64,000 bases of DNA from Desulfovibrio sp. UIB00 (GCF_022508225.1 NZ_JAETXJ010000001.1:248001-312000); one strand, 5' to 3'; shown: positions 35,919 to 45,172, counted from the stretch's first letter. The notes: a model not told the origin generated them from the letters alone. Numbers and translations are program-made.

Positions 35919-36896
35919 ATGCGTTTTATCTATAATCCTTGCACAGACGCCTCGTTTAATCTGGCGGCGGAAGAATGGCTGCTGCGCAATAGCGAAACCG
36001 ACATCTTTATGCTCTGGCGTAATGCGGCTTCTGTTATTGTGGGACGAAACCAGAACTCCCACTCCGAAATCAACGCCGATTATGTGCAGCAGCACGGCAT
36101 CCCCGTTGTGCGCAGGCTCACCGGCGGGGGTGCGGTCTTTCATGATCTGGGGAATATCAACTTTACCTTCATCAGCCTGAACAACCATTCGGGGCTGCTG
36201 GACTTCAAGCGCTTTGCCACGCCCATTACCGAAGCGCTCAATGCCCTTGGAGTCCCCTGTGAATTCAATGGCCGTAACGATATGGTCGTTGGAGAAAGCA
36301 AAATTTCCGGCAACGCGCAGCACATGCACCGCGACCGCCTGCTGCACCACGGCACCCTGCTGTATTCTGCCAACCTGGATTCCGTCTGTGCCGCGCTCAA
36401 GCCCAGTCCCGCAAAATACATTGATAAATCTGTCAAAAGCGTGCGCGGTCGCGTGGGCAACATTGTGGATTTTTTGCCCCAGCCCATGCCCATTGAGGAA
36501 TTCATAAACTACCTCATGCGCTTTGTGGCCGGGGAGGATTCTATAGGGCAGACTGCCTTGAGCGCGGAGGAAATAACCGCCATTGAAGCTCTGGCAGAAG
36601 AACGCTACCGCTCCTGGTACTGGAATTTTGGCTATTCACCCAATTACGCCTTTGAGCGCAGCACAAAGACCCCTAGCGGCGTGCTTGACGTACATATGGA
36701 TGTGCGTGACGGCATAATCGCCGATATCCGTCTGTTCGGCGACTATTTTGGCGTTCGGGATGTGACGGAACTTGAAGACATGCTCTGCGGATGCAGGCAC
36801 GAACGTGAGGCTCTTGAACGTCGACTGGCTCTGGTGCACATTGACGCATTCATTCAGGGCATTGGCGACCGCATGTTTCTGGACTGTCTTTTTTAG
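35919..36896 (+). CDS. lplA: Lipoate-protein ligase A
   Basis: 325 residues. It has the lipoyl-AMP-binding RRLTGGGAVFHD block (65-76) and the catalytic lysine K128 in GESKISGNAQ, followed by the C-terminal accessory domain as in E. coli LplA (about 338). It attaches free lipoate to the E2 or GcvH lysine. ATG 35919 follows a GGGGGGAG site; the seven codons upstream are excluded. It is co-directional with the metNIQ-type operon and may be part of it. Confidence 0.87.
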   Translation: MRFIYNPCTDASFNLAAEEWLLRNSETDIFMLWRNAASVIVGRNQNSHSEINADYVQQHGIPVVRRLTGGGAVFHDLGNINFTFISLNNHSGLLDFKRFATPITEALNALGVPCEFNGRNDMVVGESKISGNAQHMHRDRLLHHGTLLYSANLDSVCAALKPSPAKYIDKSVKSVRGRVGNIVDFLPQPMPIEEFINYLMRFVAGEDSIGQTALSAEEITAIEALAEERYRSWYWNFGYSPNYAFERSTKTPSGVLDVHMDVRDGIIADIRLFGDYFGVRDVTELEDMLCGCRHEREALERRLALVHIDAFIQGIGDRMFLDCLF

Positions 36897-37243
36897 CCAG
36901 ACCGACAGGGGCATGGGGCAACCGTCGGCGCAGTTCATTTTTATGCTTTATTAATTTTCATATATTTTATTCGCTTTATTTTTCGGGCTTTTCCCCATAT
37001 CTTCCTGTTTGCGCATATGCGCTCCAGCAGCGTGTTGCAGGTCTGCTTTGCAGGGTGATCCTCTGCGCATGGTCTGATTCTGTGGGCTGATGTGTACTTT
37101 TAAGATTTTTCCTGACTTGCGCGAGACAGTTGTATGTGGCAGTGCATAACATCTGGCGCCAAAAATAACTTGGCGTTGGCGCCAGGCAGGCGGCAAGCAA
37201 GTATCAATTACAAGCTGGCAACGCACACAATGGGGGCATTACA
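36897..37243. other. Intergenic upstream of marR-type gene
   Basis: About 350 bp. The only feature I see is the perfect 10-bp inverted repeat at 37153-37185 (listed separately). No gene. Confidence 0.5.
37153..37185. promoter_or_regulatory. Candidate MarR operator
   Basis: Perfect inverted repeat CTGGCGCCAA (37153-37162) / TTGGCGCCAG (37176-37185) with a 13-base centre, 58 bp before the start of the MarR-family gene. A further TTGGCG half-site lies within the spacer (37170-37175). Autoregulation by MarR proteins through such palindromes is common. Confidence 0.6.
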
Positions 37244-37687
37244 ATGAGCGCTTCTACCAGAGATCTTGTTGGTATAATCATCAACCGCACCTCCCGCACA
37301 TGGCGTACCAAGCTTGACGAGCGTCTTTCCCACCTGGGGCTGACCCAGGCGCGCTGGCTGGTGCTCATGCATCTGTCGCGGATGAACGGCAAGGCCCTGC
37401 AAAAGGACTTGGCTGTTTCTGTGGGTGTGGAAGGCCCCACCCTTGTGCGGGTGCTGGACGGCCTTGAACGGATGGGCCTTGTGGAACGCGTGGGCGTGGA
37501 GGGCGACAGGCGCGCCAGACGCATTTGTCTGACCCCCAAGGCGGACAGCGTCATCAACGATATCTTGAGCATTGGCACAAAACTGCGCGTTGAAGCTCTG
37601 ACGGGCATATCCGATGCAGACCTTGAAGTTTTTTACCGTGTGACGGAAGTTATTCTGGCCAATCTGCTGTCCGCATCAGCAAAGTAG
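37244..37687 (+). CDS. MarR-family transcriptional regulator
   Basis: 147 residues, winged-helix protein of the SlyA/MarR type: LTQARWLVLMHLSRM helix, recognition region QKDLAVSVGVEGPTLVRVLDGLE, and the wing GVEGDRRARRICLT. A dimeric DNA-binding repressor responding to small phenolic or other ligands. The ATG at 37244 follows GGGGG. The convergent gene is an EamA exporter. A 10-bp palindrome upstream is a likely self-operator. Confidence 0.85.
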   Translation: MSASTRDLVGIIINRTSRTWRTKLDERLSHLGLTQARWLVLMHLSRMNGKALQKDLAVSVGVEGPTLVRVLDGLERMGLVERVGVEGDRRARRICLTPKADSVINDILSIGTKLRVEALTGISDADLEVFYRVTEVILANLLSASAK

Positions 37688-37760
37688 CGTTTAACGCAGC
37701 TTTGCAGCAGCGTTTTTATCCCCGGCATACTTGGGGGGCGCAGGCGCGTGGCCTGTTTGT

Positions 37761-38687
37761 TCAGTGCCTGCGTAGCAGATGGGGCAGGGCCGTTGCGCAG
37801 AAAATACCGCCCAGAATGGCAAGGGCGCTCACCAGCAGTCGTAGCCCCAGAGTTTCATCCATGAGCATGGCGCCACCCAGGGCGGTGATGAGTGGTACGC
37901 TCAACTGCACCACAGCTGCTGAGGGCACGCTGAGCCAGCGCAAAACCGCATACCAGAGAACGTAGCCAAGGGCGGATGCCAGCGCCCCGGCTGCCAGGGC
38001 GCACACAACGCCTGCCCACGGCCATGCGGCAGGCATTCCCGCCTGGTCAAAGGCCACAGCCCATGCCAGCAGTGCTACAGCTAGTGGAACGCAACGGATA
38101 AAATTGCCAGCCGTGGCCGCAGCGGCATTGTCGCCGCCCCTGCCATAGATCGTGTAGGCCGCCCAGCACAGGCCAGAGCAGAAAATGACCGTAGCCGCCC
38201 CTGCTGGCGGCGCATCAAGCCCCGGAAGCAGCAGATAGATTAGGCCTGCCATGGCAAGCCCAATGCCCAGGCTCTGGGCCTTGCCGGGATGTTGCCCCAG
38301 CCGCAGCCCGGCCACGAGCATGCCAGCCTGCACGGCCACGGCAATGACCAGAGCGCCCGCCCCGGCAGATAGCCGAACATAAGCCCAGGAAAAGCAGGCC
38401 ATATAGCCAAACAGCGCCAAGGCCGCACCCCAGCTGCCGGCACGCAGCGGGTTGCCGCCGCGCCGCATCTGGAGCAGCCAGAGCATGGCAGCGGCAGAAA
38501 TGGCCCTCAGGGCCGTATATGCAGAGGGATTCAGGGGATGAGCGTTTTGGCCTTCGGCAAGCGCAAAACGGCAGAGCAGGGAATTGGCGGCAAAAAGAAT
38601 CATGACCAAGGTCGTCAAGGCCGCCACCACCAAGGGGGAAGCATGCGTCTTGACTGTCGCGTTGCCAGCCCTGACGCCCACACGCAT
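37761..38687 (-). CDS. EamA/DMT-family exporter
   Basis: 308 residues, ten hydrophobic helices in two EamA repeats (ALRAISAAAMLWLL; GVVCALAAGALASALGYVLW). Inner-membrane metabolite exporter of the drug/metabolite superfamily. Its ATG overlaps the stop of the sigma-54 activator gene (TGATG), so the two are translationally coupled. This suggests the exporter belongs to the same physiological unit, possibly exporting an end product of isethionate metabolism. Substrate unknown. Confidence 0.82.
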   Translation of the reverse strand: MRVGVRAGNATVKTHASPLVVAALTTLVMILFAANSLLCRFALAEGQNAHPLNPSAYTALRAISAAAMLWLLQMRRGGNPLRAGSWGAALALFGYMACFSWAYVRLSAGAGALVIAVAVQAGMLVAGLRLGQHPGKAQSLGIGLAMAGLIYLLLPGLDAPPAGAATVIFCSGLCWAAYTIYGRGGDNAAAATAGNFIRCVPLAVALLAWAVAFDQAGMPAAWPWAGVVCALAAGALASALGYVLWYAVLRWLSVPSAAVVQLSVPLITALGGAMLMDETLGLRLLVSALAILGGIFCATALPHLLRRH

Positions 38688-40087
38688 CAGTCAATCCGCC
38701 GTGCGCCCTGCAACTTGCGGAACACAGTACTGCGGTTGATCTGGAACAGCTCCGCCACGCGCTGCACAGAGCCGTGCACTTCAATGGCCTTGAGCAGGAA
38801 ATCCCGCTCCATTTCGGCCATGATGTCGCGCAGGGGGCGGCGGGCGGCGAGGATGTCCTCGCTATAGCACGAGGCTTCGCGGGGTGCGCCGGATATCTGT
38901 GGCGGCAGGTCGCGAGGGGAAATCAGCGGCCCGCTGAGCGTGATGACCAGACTGTGCACAAGGTTTTGCAGCTCGCGCACGTTGCCGGGCCAGGAATAGG
39001 CCGTCATGATGTCGAGGGTCACGTCCATAAAGGCCATGGCCTTGTGGTATTTGGCAGTGTACTGGGCAAGGTAGTGTTCTGCCAGGGGGCGCACGTCTTC
39101 CTGCCTTTCGCGCAGTGGGGGGATGCGCACCGTGGCAACATTGAGGCGGTAGTACAGGTCGCGGCGGAAGGTCCCGGCCTCCACGCTTTCGGCCAGATCG
39201 CGGTTGGTGGCGGCAATGATGCGCACGTCCACCTTGCGCGGGCTGGAAGCGCCCACCCGCATGATTTCGCCGTCCTGGAGCACGCGCAAAAGCCGCGTCT
39301 GCATGGAAAGCGGCAACTCGCCCACTTCGTCCAGAAAGATCGTGCTGCCATCGGCAATTTCAAAATACCCGGCCTTGCCCTTGTTGGAAGCGCCAGTGAA
39401 CGCCCCCGGCATATAGCCGAACAGCTCCGATTCCGTGAGTGATTCTGAAATGCCGCCGCAGTCGACCTTGAGCAGGATTTTATCGTTACGGGCCGACTGG
39501 GAGTGGGTGTAGCGGGCAAATACGTCCTTACCTGCGCCGGTTTCGCCCAAAATAAGCACGGTCGCGTCCGTGTCCGCAAAGCGGCGGAGCAGGGAAACCA
39601 CATCGCCCATGGCCCGGCTGGCATACACAGGTTCGCGTGATTTTGCCGCGCCCTGTGCAATGTAGGCCAACTGGTCGTTGATCTGGTCAATAAGCTTGCA
39701 CTGCCCGGCCACCTGATCCTGTAATTGCGCCAGCAGTGTGACATCGCGCGCAAACGTGACCACAAGACACAGGTCTCCCTTGGCGTCAAAAACGGGAAAG
39801 CCCGTGAGCACGAGCTTTTTGCCGTTTTTGAGTTGCTGCACATGGGTGGTGGGCCTGCCCGTGCGCACTATTTCCGGGTTCAGAATGCAGTCAAACGTGC
39901 CTTCCTGTACCAGATCGCGCACATTTTTGCCGCGTATCTGTTCCTGGGTCAGCCCGGTCAGCTGTTCGTACATGCGGTTAACCTGCAGGCTGGTGCCAGC
40001 GGCATCACTTATAAAGACGCCTTCGGGCAGGGCATCGAGGATGCGCTCCACATGTTTGGATAGAAGCTCGGAAGATCTGCATGCCAT
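38687..40087 (-). CDS. PAS-domain sigma-54-dependent activator, likely regulator of isl genes
   Basis: 466 residues. PAS domain at about 10-130 (RILDALPEGVFISDAAG, QLTGLTQEQIRGKN), AAA+ domain with Walker A GETGAGKD near residue 182, the sigma-54-contacting GAFTGA loop near 230, the FLDEVGELP Walker B, and a Fis-type helix-turn-helix at the end (RVAELFQINRSTVFRKL). There is no receiver domain, so a small molecule or redox state sensed by PAS probably triggers it. It lies directly downstream of islB, and three palindromes plus two -24/-12 promoters occur in the islA upstream region. This makes it the natural activator of the isethionate genes. Confidence 0.88.
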   Translation of the reverse strand: MACRSSELLSKHVERILDALPEGVFISDAAGTSLQVNRMYEQLTGLTQEQIRGKNVRDLVQEGTFDCILNPEIVRTGRPTTHVQQLKNGKKLVLTGFPVFDAKGDLCLVVTFARDVTLLAQLQDQVAGQCKLIDQINDQLAYIAQGAAKSREPVYASRAMGDVVSLLRRFADTDATVLILGETGAGKDVFARYTHSQSARNDKILLKVDCGGISESLTESELFGYMPGAFTGASNKGKAGYFEIADGSTIFLDEVGELPLSMQTRLLRVLQDGEIMRVGASSPRKVDVRIIAATNRDLAESVEAGTFRRDLYYRLNVATVRIPPLRERQEDVRPLAEHYLAQYTAKYHKAMAFMDVTLDIMTAYSWPGNVRELQNLVHSLVITLSGPLISPRDLPPQISGAPREASCYSEDILAARRPLRDIMAEMERDFLLKAIEVHGSVQRVAELFQINRSTVFRKLQGARRID

Positions 40088-40117
40088 AGGTCAATTTTTT
40101 GGGGGGGTAAGTGGTTA

Positions 40118-41059
40118 TCAGTGCGGTACGCGGAGCCGATCGCCCAGGATGGCCTGCGCCACAGCCTGAAGCCTGTTCATGTGTTCTGTTTCCAGCTTTA
40201 CATCACCCATGGGCACGGGTCTGTCGAGAAACTGGTATTTCTGCGTGCCAAGGCGATGGTAGGGCAGCATTTCGTATTCCACCCGCTCAAAAGGCTTGAG
40301 GAATCCGGCAATGGCGGCAATGGCCTCTTCGCTGTCGTTAAAGCCGGGGATAACCGGCGTGCGTGCCAGTATTGGCAGATCAGAAAATTCTTCTGCCAGA
40401 ATGCGGAAGTTTTCGAGGATATGCCTGTTGGACAGGCCTGTCTGCGCTTCATGCACTGCGCTGTCCATATGTTTGATGTCGAACAGCACGTAATTGAGGT
40501 ATGGCGCGGCCTCGCGGATGGTCTCTGGCGAAACCATGCCGCAGGTTTCAACGGCGGTCTTGATGCGCCGGGTGCGCGCCTCGCGCAGCAGGGCCACGGC
40601 AAATTCACCCTGCAACAGGGGTTCGCCGCCCGAAAGGGTCAGGCCTCCGCCAGAACGGGCGTAGAAGGCCATGTCCTGCTCAACCACTTGCAGCACATCA
40701 TCCACTGTACGCTTTTTGCCATAAACCAGCAAACCCTGGGCGGGGCATGCCGCAGCGCAGGGCATATGGCATTCGGTGCAGTGGCTGCGGTTTATGTTTA
40801 GCTTGTCGTCTTCGCCAAGCGTTATGGAACCATGCGGACAGGCCACAATGCAGTGCCCGCACTTGGAAACCCCCAGGCAGCGGCCAGCGTTAAAGGCCAG
40901 TTCCGGTTCGCGTTGCTGTGATTCGGGGTTGCTGCACCAGCGGCAGGAAAGACTACAGCCCTTGAGAAAAACGATGGTTCTTATGCCGGGGCCGTCATGA
41001 ACCGAATATTTCTGGACGTTAAAAACCATGCCTTGCCGTTGGCTGTCATCCTGACACAT
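40118..41059 (-). CDS. islB: Isethionate sulfite-lyase activating enzyme (radical SAM)
   Basis: 313 residues. The radical-SAM triad is in KGCSLSCRWCSNPE (CxxxCxxC). Two ferredoxin-type clusters follow (CGHCIVACPHG, CTECHMPCAAACPAQG), as in the longer glycyl-radical activases. GGGLTLSGGEPLLQ and the C-terminal RVEYEMLPYHRLG are typical. It generates the glycyl radical on IslA using SAM and an electron. AAGGATGG precedes ATG 41059; a second methionine ten codons in is possible. A terminator-like hairpin separates it from islA, so its expression is probably lower. Confidence 0.92.
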   Translation of the reverse strand: MCQDDSQRQGMVFNVQKYSVHDGPGIRTIVFLKGCSLSCRWCSNPESQQREPELAFNAGRCLGVSKCGHCIVACPHGSITLGEDDKLNINRSHCTECHMPCAAACPAQGLLVYGKKRTVDDVLQVVEQDMAFYARSGGGLTLSGGEPLLQGEFAVALLREARTRRIKTAVETCGMVSPETIREAAPYLNYVLFDIKHMDSAVHEAQTGLSNRHILENFRILAEEFSDLPILARTPVIPGFNDSEEAIAAIAGFLKPFERVEYEMLPYHRLGTQKYQFLDRPVPMGDVKLETEHMNRLQAVAQAILGDRLRVPH

Positions 41060-41072
41060 AAGACCATCCTTT

Positions 41073-41117
41073 TATAAAAAAACGGGCGCGGCCAACCTTT
41101 CGGCCAGTCGCGCCCGT
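41073..41117 (-). terminator. Terminator or attenuator between islA and islB
   Basis: On the minus strand, ACGGGCGCG ... CGCGCCCGT forms a long stem (with inner GGCC pairs) followed by seven Ts. It lies 8 bp after the islA stop and 14 bp before the islB start, so it would let only part of transcription reach islB. Confidence 0.85.
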
Positions 41118-41124
41118 GGATTTG

Positions 41125-43620
41125 TTACATCGCGTCGTGTTCGGTACGGGCAATCAGGTCGTTTTGCAGGTCGGGCGACAGATCAACAAAGTAGGCGCTG
41201 TACCCGGCAATGCGCACGATGAGGTTGCGGTACTTCTGCGGGTCTTTCTGCGCGGCCACCAGGGTCTGCTTGTTTACCACGTTGAACTGCACATGCCAGA
41301 GCTTGAGGTCGCAGAAGGTGCGGATAAAGGACACCAGCTTTTCCGTGCCCTGTTCGCCTTCCACGCACTTGGGCGTGAACTTGATGTTCAGCATGCGGGC
41401 GGCGCGGTCGCGCATGCCCATGTTCTTGGTCTGGTAGTTGGAGAGCAGCACGGCGGTGGGGCCGTTGACGTCCGCACCGTGCGAGGCCGAGGAGCCGTCG
41501 GAAAGCGGGAAGCCGTCGGTACGGCCATTGGGCGTGGCGGAAACCACCTTGCCGAAGGGCACATGCGAGGTAAAGGGCACATAGCGCACATCGTTGTGGA
41601 TGCCCAGTTCCTTCATGGAGTACTTGCCGCCGTATTCCACGGAGATCCTGTCGATCTCGCGTCCAATGGCATCGGCATATTCATCGTTGTTGCCGTAGCA
41701 GGGGGCGGAACGCAGCAGGGCGCGCACGTCGTCGTAGCCTTCAAAGTTGGCGTCAATGGCGGCCAGCAGCTTGTCCATGGTCAGCTTCTTTTCTTCAAAC
41801 ACAAGCTTTTTCACGGCGGCGAGGGAGTCCACAACAGTGCCAAGCCCCATGTATTCAAAGTAGCCCAGGTTGATGCCTTCAGGAATCTGTTCCTGATGCA
41901 GGTCAATGCAGTGCTTCATGCACAGGTCGTGCATGGCCGAGCCCATGGGTTGGGCAAAGTGCTGGGCGCGCAGTTTGTTGATGATGTACTGCTGGGTAAA
42001 GGCCGTTTTAAGGAACAGCAGGTGCTGCTGCACATAGGCGTTCCAGAACTCGTCCCAGGTCTTGAAGTTGCGGGGATCGCCGGTTTCCACGCCCAGCAGC
42101 TGGTCGCCAAACTTCTTCATGCGGCCATTGCGCAGCACCATTTCCACGGCAGCGGCAAAGTTGATGTACGCGCCGCCGGAGGTATAGGTGTCGCGGTTGG
42201 GCATGCGGGCTTCGGTGCAGCCGGAAACCGCGTAGTCCAGGGCTTCTTCAAAGGTTGCGCCCTTGGAAACATAGAGGGGCACGATTTCTTCGTCGTTGAT
42301 AAGCTTGGGGAAGCCCGAGCCGTACTTGATGGTTTCAGCTACGTCCCAAAGGTAGCGCTCGGGTGCGCGGGAGTGGATGCGGGCCGCGAGGTCGGGATAG
42401 TGCAGCGGGAATTCGCGCTTGGACTTGAGGATCAGGTAGGTCAACGCGTTGCTGGCGTCGCGTCCGTCGGTGGTCTGGCCGCCAACTGTCACGGCTTCCC
42501 AGTGGGCATAACCTTCGTTGAAAGCGCCGCCGGTGGGCGAAATGTACATGTCGATGAATTCGGCCATGCCCACCCACATGCATTCCAGCAATTCCATGGC
42601 CTGGGCATCGTTGAGCTTACCCTCGGCGCGGTCTTTGGCGTAGAAGGGGAAGAAGTACTGGTCCATGCGGCCATTAGAAATGGTGGTGCCGGTCTTCTGC
42701 TCGATGCGCGAGAACATCTGGGTGAACCACTGGCTCTGGCAGGCTTCCCAGAAGTCGCGGGCGGGTTCGCCGGGCACGTGGTCGGCATTGTCGGCCATGC
42801 GCAGCAGTTCGGCCTTGCGGGTGGGGTCGGTTTCCTTAGCTGCCATTTCGCGGGCGAGCACGGCGTGGCGCTTGGCCCACAGCACGATGGCATCGCACAC
42901 GATGACAACGGCTTCAAGGAAGGGCCGCTTTTCGCAGGCGTCCTTGCAGCTCAGGGGATCAAGGGCGTCCAGCTTGTCCTGGGCTTCTTTCTTGATGCTG
43001 TTGAAACCGCGTTTCAGGATCTTTTCAAAATCGTGCACCCACTGGATGGACGAGCGGAAGGACGAGGTTTCATTGACGATGAAGCGCGAGATGAGCCCCA
43101 TGGGGTCATCATAGGTCAGCTTGTGCACTTCGGCGGGCAGAGCGGCGTTGAGGGCTTCATGGTAGGTCTTGCCCTTCCAGTACGGCGCAATTTCTTCAAT
43201 AACGCGTTTGGCGTCTTCAGGCGTGATAGTGGCGGGCGAGGTTTTGCGGGTGGGCAGATCGCGCACGGCGATATCCAGAAAGTCGCCGTCCAGTTCGGGG
43301 TACAGGATGCCGTAACGGCCATCGCAACCGGCGCGGCCAAGCAGCAGCTGGTCTTCCTGCACATAGACAGTCATGTTTTTCGCAATGTGCATGAGGGCCT
43401 TGGCCCAACGCAGCACCAGGGGCTGACCGTCTGTTTCCTGCATGGACTGGGTGAAGTACAGGGCGCGTTCGATGTCGATGCGCGGCTTCTGGCCTTCAAA
43501 GCGTTCCAGCAGCTTGAAAACGCGGGTGTGGGTTGTGCGGAATTTGTCTTCCCGGCCCTCGATCTTGTCGTACAAACGCTGTTCCTGGGGGGAGCGGCAT
43601 TCGCAAGTGGTGGTGCTCAT
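41125..43620 (-). CDS. islA: Isethionate sulfite-lyase, glycyl-radical enzyme
   Basis: 831 residues; it cleaves isethionate to sulfite and acetaldehyde. The ATG at 43620 has AGGAG seven bases upstream; the 27 codons before it are non-coding. Counting from this start, the residues I recall from the Bilophila wadsworthia enzyme fall at R189, Q193 (FRSSIQ), W374, C468 and E470 (SGCTEAR). After a one-residue shift they are R679, F683 (VRYVPF) and the radical glycine G806 (RIAGYSAYF). This full set separates it from choline, propanediol, hydroxyproline and pyruvate-formate lyases. First gene of a minus-strand unit islA-islB-activator-exporter. A -24/-12 promoter lies about 100 bp upstream. Confidence 0.95.
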   Translation of the reverse strand: MSTTTCECRSPQEQRLYDKIEGREDKFRTTHTRVFKLLERFEGQKPRIDIERALYFTQSMQETDGQPLVLRWAKALMHIAKNMTVYVQEDQLLLGRAGCDGRYGILYPELDGDFLDIAVRDLPTRKTSPATITPEDAKRVIEEIAPYWKGKTYHEALNAALPAEVHKLTYDDPMGLISRFIVNETSSFRSSIQWVHDFEKILKRGFNSIKKEAQDKLDALDPLSCKDACEKRPFLEAVVIVCDAIVLWAKRHAVLAREMAAKETDPTRKAELLRMADNADHVPGEPARDFWEACQSQWFTQMFSRIEQKTGTTISNGRMDQYFFPFYAKDRAEGKLNDAQAMELLECMWVGMAEFIDMYISPTGGAFNEGYAHWEAVTVGGQTTDGRDASNALTYLILKSKREFPLHYPDLAARIHSRAPERYLWDVAETIKYGSGFPKLINDEEIVPLYVSKGATFEEALDYAVSGCTEARMPNRDTYTSGGAYINFAAAVEMVLRNGRMKKFGDQLLGVETGDPRNFKTWDEFWNAYVQQHLLFLKTAFTQQYIINKLRAQHFAQPMGSAMHDLCMKHCIDLHQEQIPEGINLGYFEYMGLGTVVDSLAAVKKLVFEEKKLTMDKLLAAIDANFEGYDDVRALLRSAPCYGNNDEYADAIGREIDRISVEYGGKYSMKELGIHNDVRYVPFTSHVPFGKVVSATPNGRTDGFPLSDGSSASHGADVNGPTAVLLSNYQTKNMGMRDRAARMLNIKFTPKCVEGEQGTEKLVSFIRTFCDLKLWHVQFNVVNKQTLVAAQKDPQKYRNLIVRIAGYSAYFVDLSPDLQNDLIARTEHDAM

Positions 43621-43722
43621 CACGATACTCCTGAAATATGAATATGTGGCGCGCGGGACAATGGCAGCCGCCGCGCGGAGAACGCCGAAAGGTTGTGGCA
43701 ATCCTCGTTTGTTTCTCCCTGT

Positions 43723-43737
43723 GCATGCGGCATGCCA
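43723..43737 (-). promoter_or_regulatory. Sigma-54 (-24/-12) promoter of islA
   Basis: The minus strand reads TGGCATGCCGCATGC, matching TGGCACG-N4-TTGC with exact spacing and two mismatches. It lies 103 bp before the islA start codon. Confidence 0.8.
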
Positions 43738-43821
43738 TAATATTTAACTATTTGAAGTTTTTAAATATTTAAAAATTTTTTTCCCGACAACATTTGCGAG
43801 TGCGGTTTTTAACAAGCCATA

Positions 43822-43835
43822 GTCGCAAATTTGCA
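43822..43835. promoter_or_regulatory. Activator site 1 (palindrome)
   Basis: GTCGCAAATTTGCA, built on the perfect palindrome GCAAATTTGC (43825-43834), about 95 bp upstream of the islA -24/-12 element and exactly the reverse complement of site 3. Confidence 0.7.
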
Positions 43836-43871
43836 CCAGTCAGGAGGGCTTGGCGTTAATAAGGGCATTTA

Positions 43872-43891
43872 TTGCGACGCAAACTTGCGAC
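43872..43891. promoter_or_regulatory. Activator site 2 (palindrome)
   Basis: TTGCGACGCAAACTTGCGAC contains GCAAACTTGC (43879-43888), one base from the perfect palindrome, flanked by GAC on both sides. Its centre is 54 bp from that of site 1. Confidence 0.68.
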
Positions 43892-43999
43892 ACAGCCTTT
43901 TGGAAGAACTATCCAGCTAGGGGTAACGTGACAAAAAGCAACATGATTTTATTTTCACAAGCGCCCTTTTCAGCCTGCGGGAGAACGATTCCTGCTTGA

Positions 44000-44013
44000 T
44001 GCAAATTTGCGAC
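44000..44013. promoter_or_regulatory. Activator site 3 (palindrome)
   Basis: TGCAAATTTGCGAC, perfect palindrome GCAAATTTGC at 44001-44010, about 105 bp upstream of the divergent plus-strand sigma-54 promoter. Confidence 0.7.
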
Positions 44014-44115
44014 GCGGCTTTAAAACATACTAAAAAAATATGATGTAAATAAAAATATTATACTGATTTAATTGAATATTATGTGAGAAATTGCTGAAAG
44101 TCAGGCTTTGTGATC

Positions 44116-44130
44116 TGGCACACATCGTGC
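44116..44130 (+). promoter_or_regulatory. Sigma-54 (-24/-12) promoter of amidohydrolase operon
   Basis: TGGCACACATCGTGC followed by A: exact TGGCAC, correct spacing and GTGCA at the -12 element. It lies about 200 bp before the start at 44328, leaving a leader of about 185 nt. Confidence 0.78.
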
Positions 44131-44327
44131 AAAACGAAAAATATCACAAGCCGCGTGGGTTGGAGGCGACCTGAACGGCTTAGAAATAGCAACGCCTGGA
44201 GAAGAGAGATGGGAAACCTTTTTGTTTCCTGCGCGGGCAGCCTGATAGGGCAACCCGCGTGGATCTGGCAGACGCACTTGCCGCCAGCGCCGCATAACCC
44301 CCCAAGCGGGTTCAGGAGAACCGCATT

Positions 44328-45161
44328 ATGAACGTTATTGACTTTCGCTTTCGCCCAAACACGCCAGAAATCATTAACGGCATCAAGAACAGCGCCATGT
44401 TCAAGGCGGCCTGCAAAGCCATTGGCTTTGACGCCCGCAAGCCCCAGCCTCTTGACGAGATTGTGGCTGATCTGAACAATCTTGGTGTGGAGCTTGGGGT
44501 CATAACCGGTCGTGACTGCGAAACCACTTACGGATTTCCGGCCAACAACAACAGCGTGCTGGAGTTTTGCCGGGCTTATCCCGACAAGTTTGTGGGGTTC
44601 TGGGGCATTGATCCGCACAAAAAAATGGACGCGGTGCGCGAAATCGAGCGCGTGGTTGCCGATTACGGCATGAAGGGTATTGCCATTGACCCTTACCTTG
44701 CGCACATACCCGCTTCCGAGGCCAGGTTTTATCCGCTGTACACCAAGTGCTGCGAGCTGAATATTCCGGTGTTCATCACCATGGCTCCGCCGCCGCAGGT
44801 GCCGGGGGCCATTCTGGAATACGCAGACCCCCGCGATGTGGACAAGGTTGCCAGAGATTTTCCCGAGCTGACGCTCATCATGAGCCACGGCGGATACCCC
44901 TTTGTAAACGAGGCCATCTACACCTGCCTGCGCAACGCCAATGTGTACATGGATATTTCGGAATACGAGCGCGCGCCCATGGTTGACGTGTACGTGCGCG
45001 CCATGAACGACCTCATCCCTGACAAGGTGCTTTTTGCCAGTGCCCATCCCTTTGTGGAACTGGCTGATGCTCTTGAAGCCTACAAGCACTTTGATCTTAC
45101 TGAAGAAGCCCGCCGCAAGGTCATGTATGAAAACGCCCGCCGCGTGCTGGGCCTGTCATAA
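44328..45161 (+). CDS. Amidohydrolase-2 (ACMSD-like) family metal-dependent hydrolase
   Basis: 277 residues, TIM-barrel amidohydrolase of the decarboxylase/hydrolase type-2 group. The N-terminal metal motif reads DFRFRP instead of DxHxH, an unusual change. Later residues are kept: MSHGGYPFVNEAI (His near 185), DISEYE, and the C-terminal FASAHPFV (His) with the closing NARRVLGL. AGGAG lies nine bases before ATG 44328. It is first gene of the sigma-54-controlled unit divergent from islA, 11 bp before the symporter. Whether it acts on a carboxylate related to isethionate is unknown. Confidence 0.78.
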   Translation: MNVIDFRFRPNTPEIINGIKNSAMFKAACKAIGFDARKPQPLDEIVADLNNLGVELGVITGRDCETTYGFPANNNSVLEFCRAYPDKFVGFWGIDPHKKMDAVREIERVVADYGMKGIAIDPYLAHIPASEARFYPLYTKCCELNIPVFITMAPPPQVPGAILEYADPRDVDKVARDFPELTLIMSHGGYPFVNEAIYTCLRNANVYMDISEYERAPMVDVYVRAMNDLIPDKVLFASAHPFVELADALEAYKHFDLTEEARRKVMYENARRVLGLS

Positions 45162-45172
45162 GGAGAAAACAC

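Noticed and set aside
41116-43641. 841-residue plus-strand frame opposite islA
   Set aside because: It is the antisense shadow of the GC-rich glycyl-radical gene. The minus-strand product has every catalytic residue in place.
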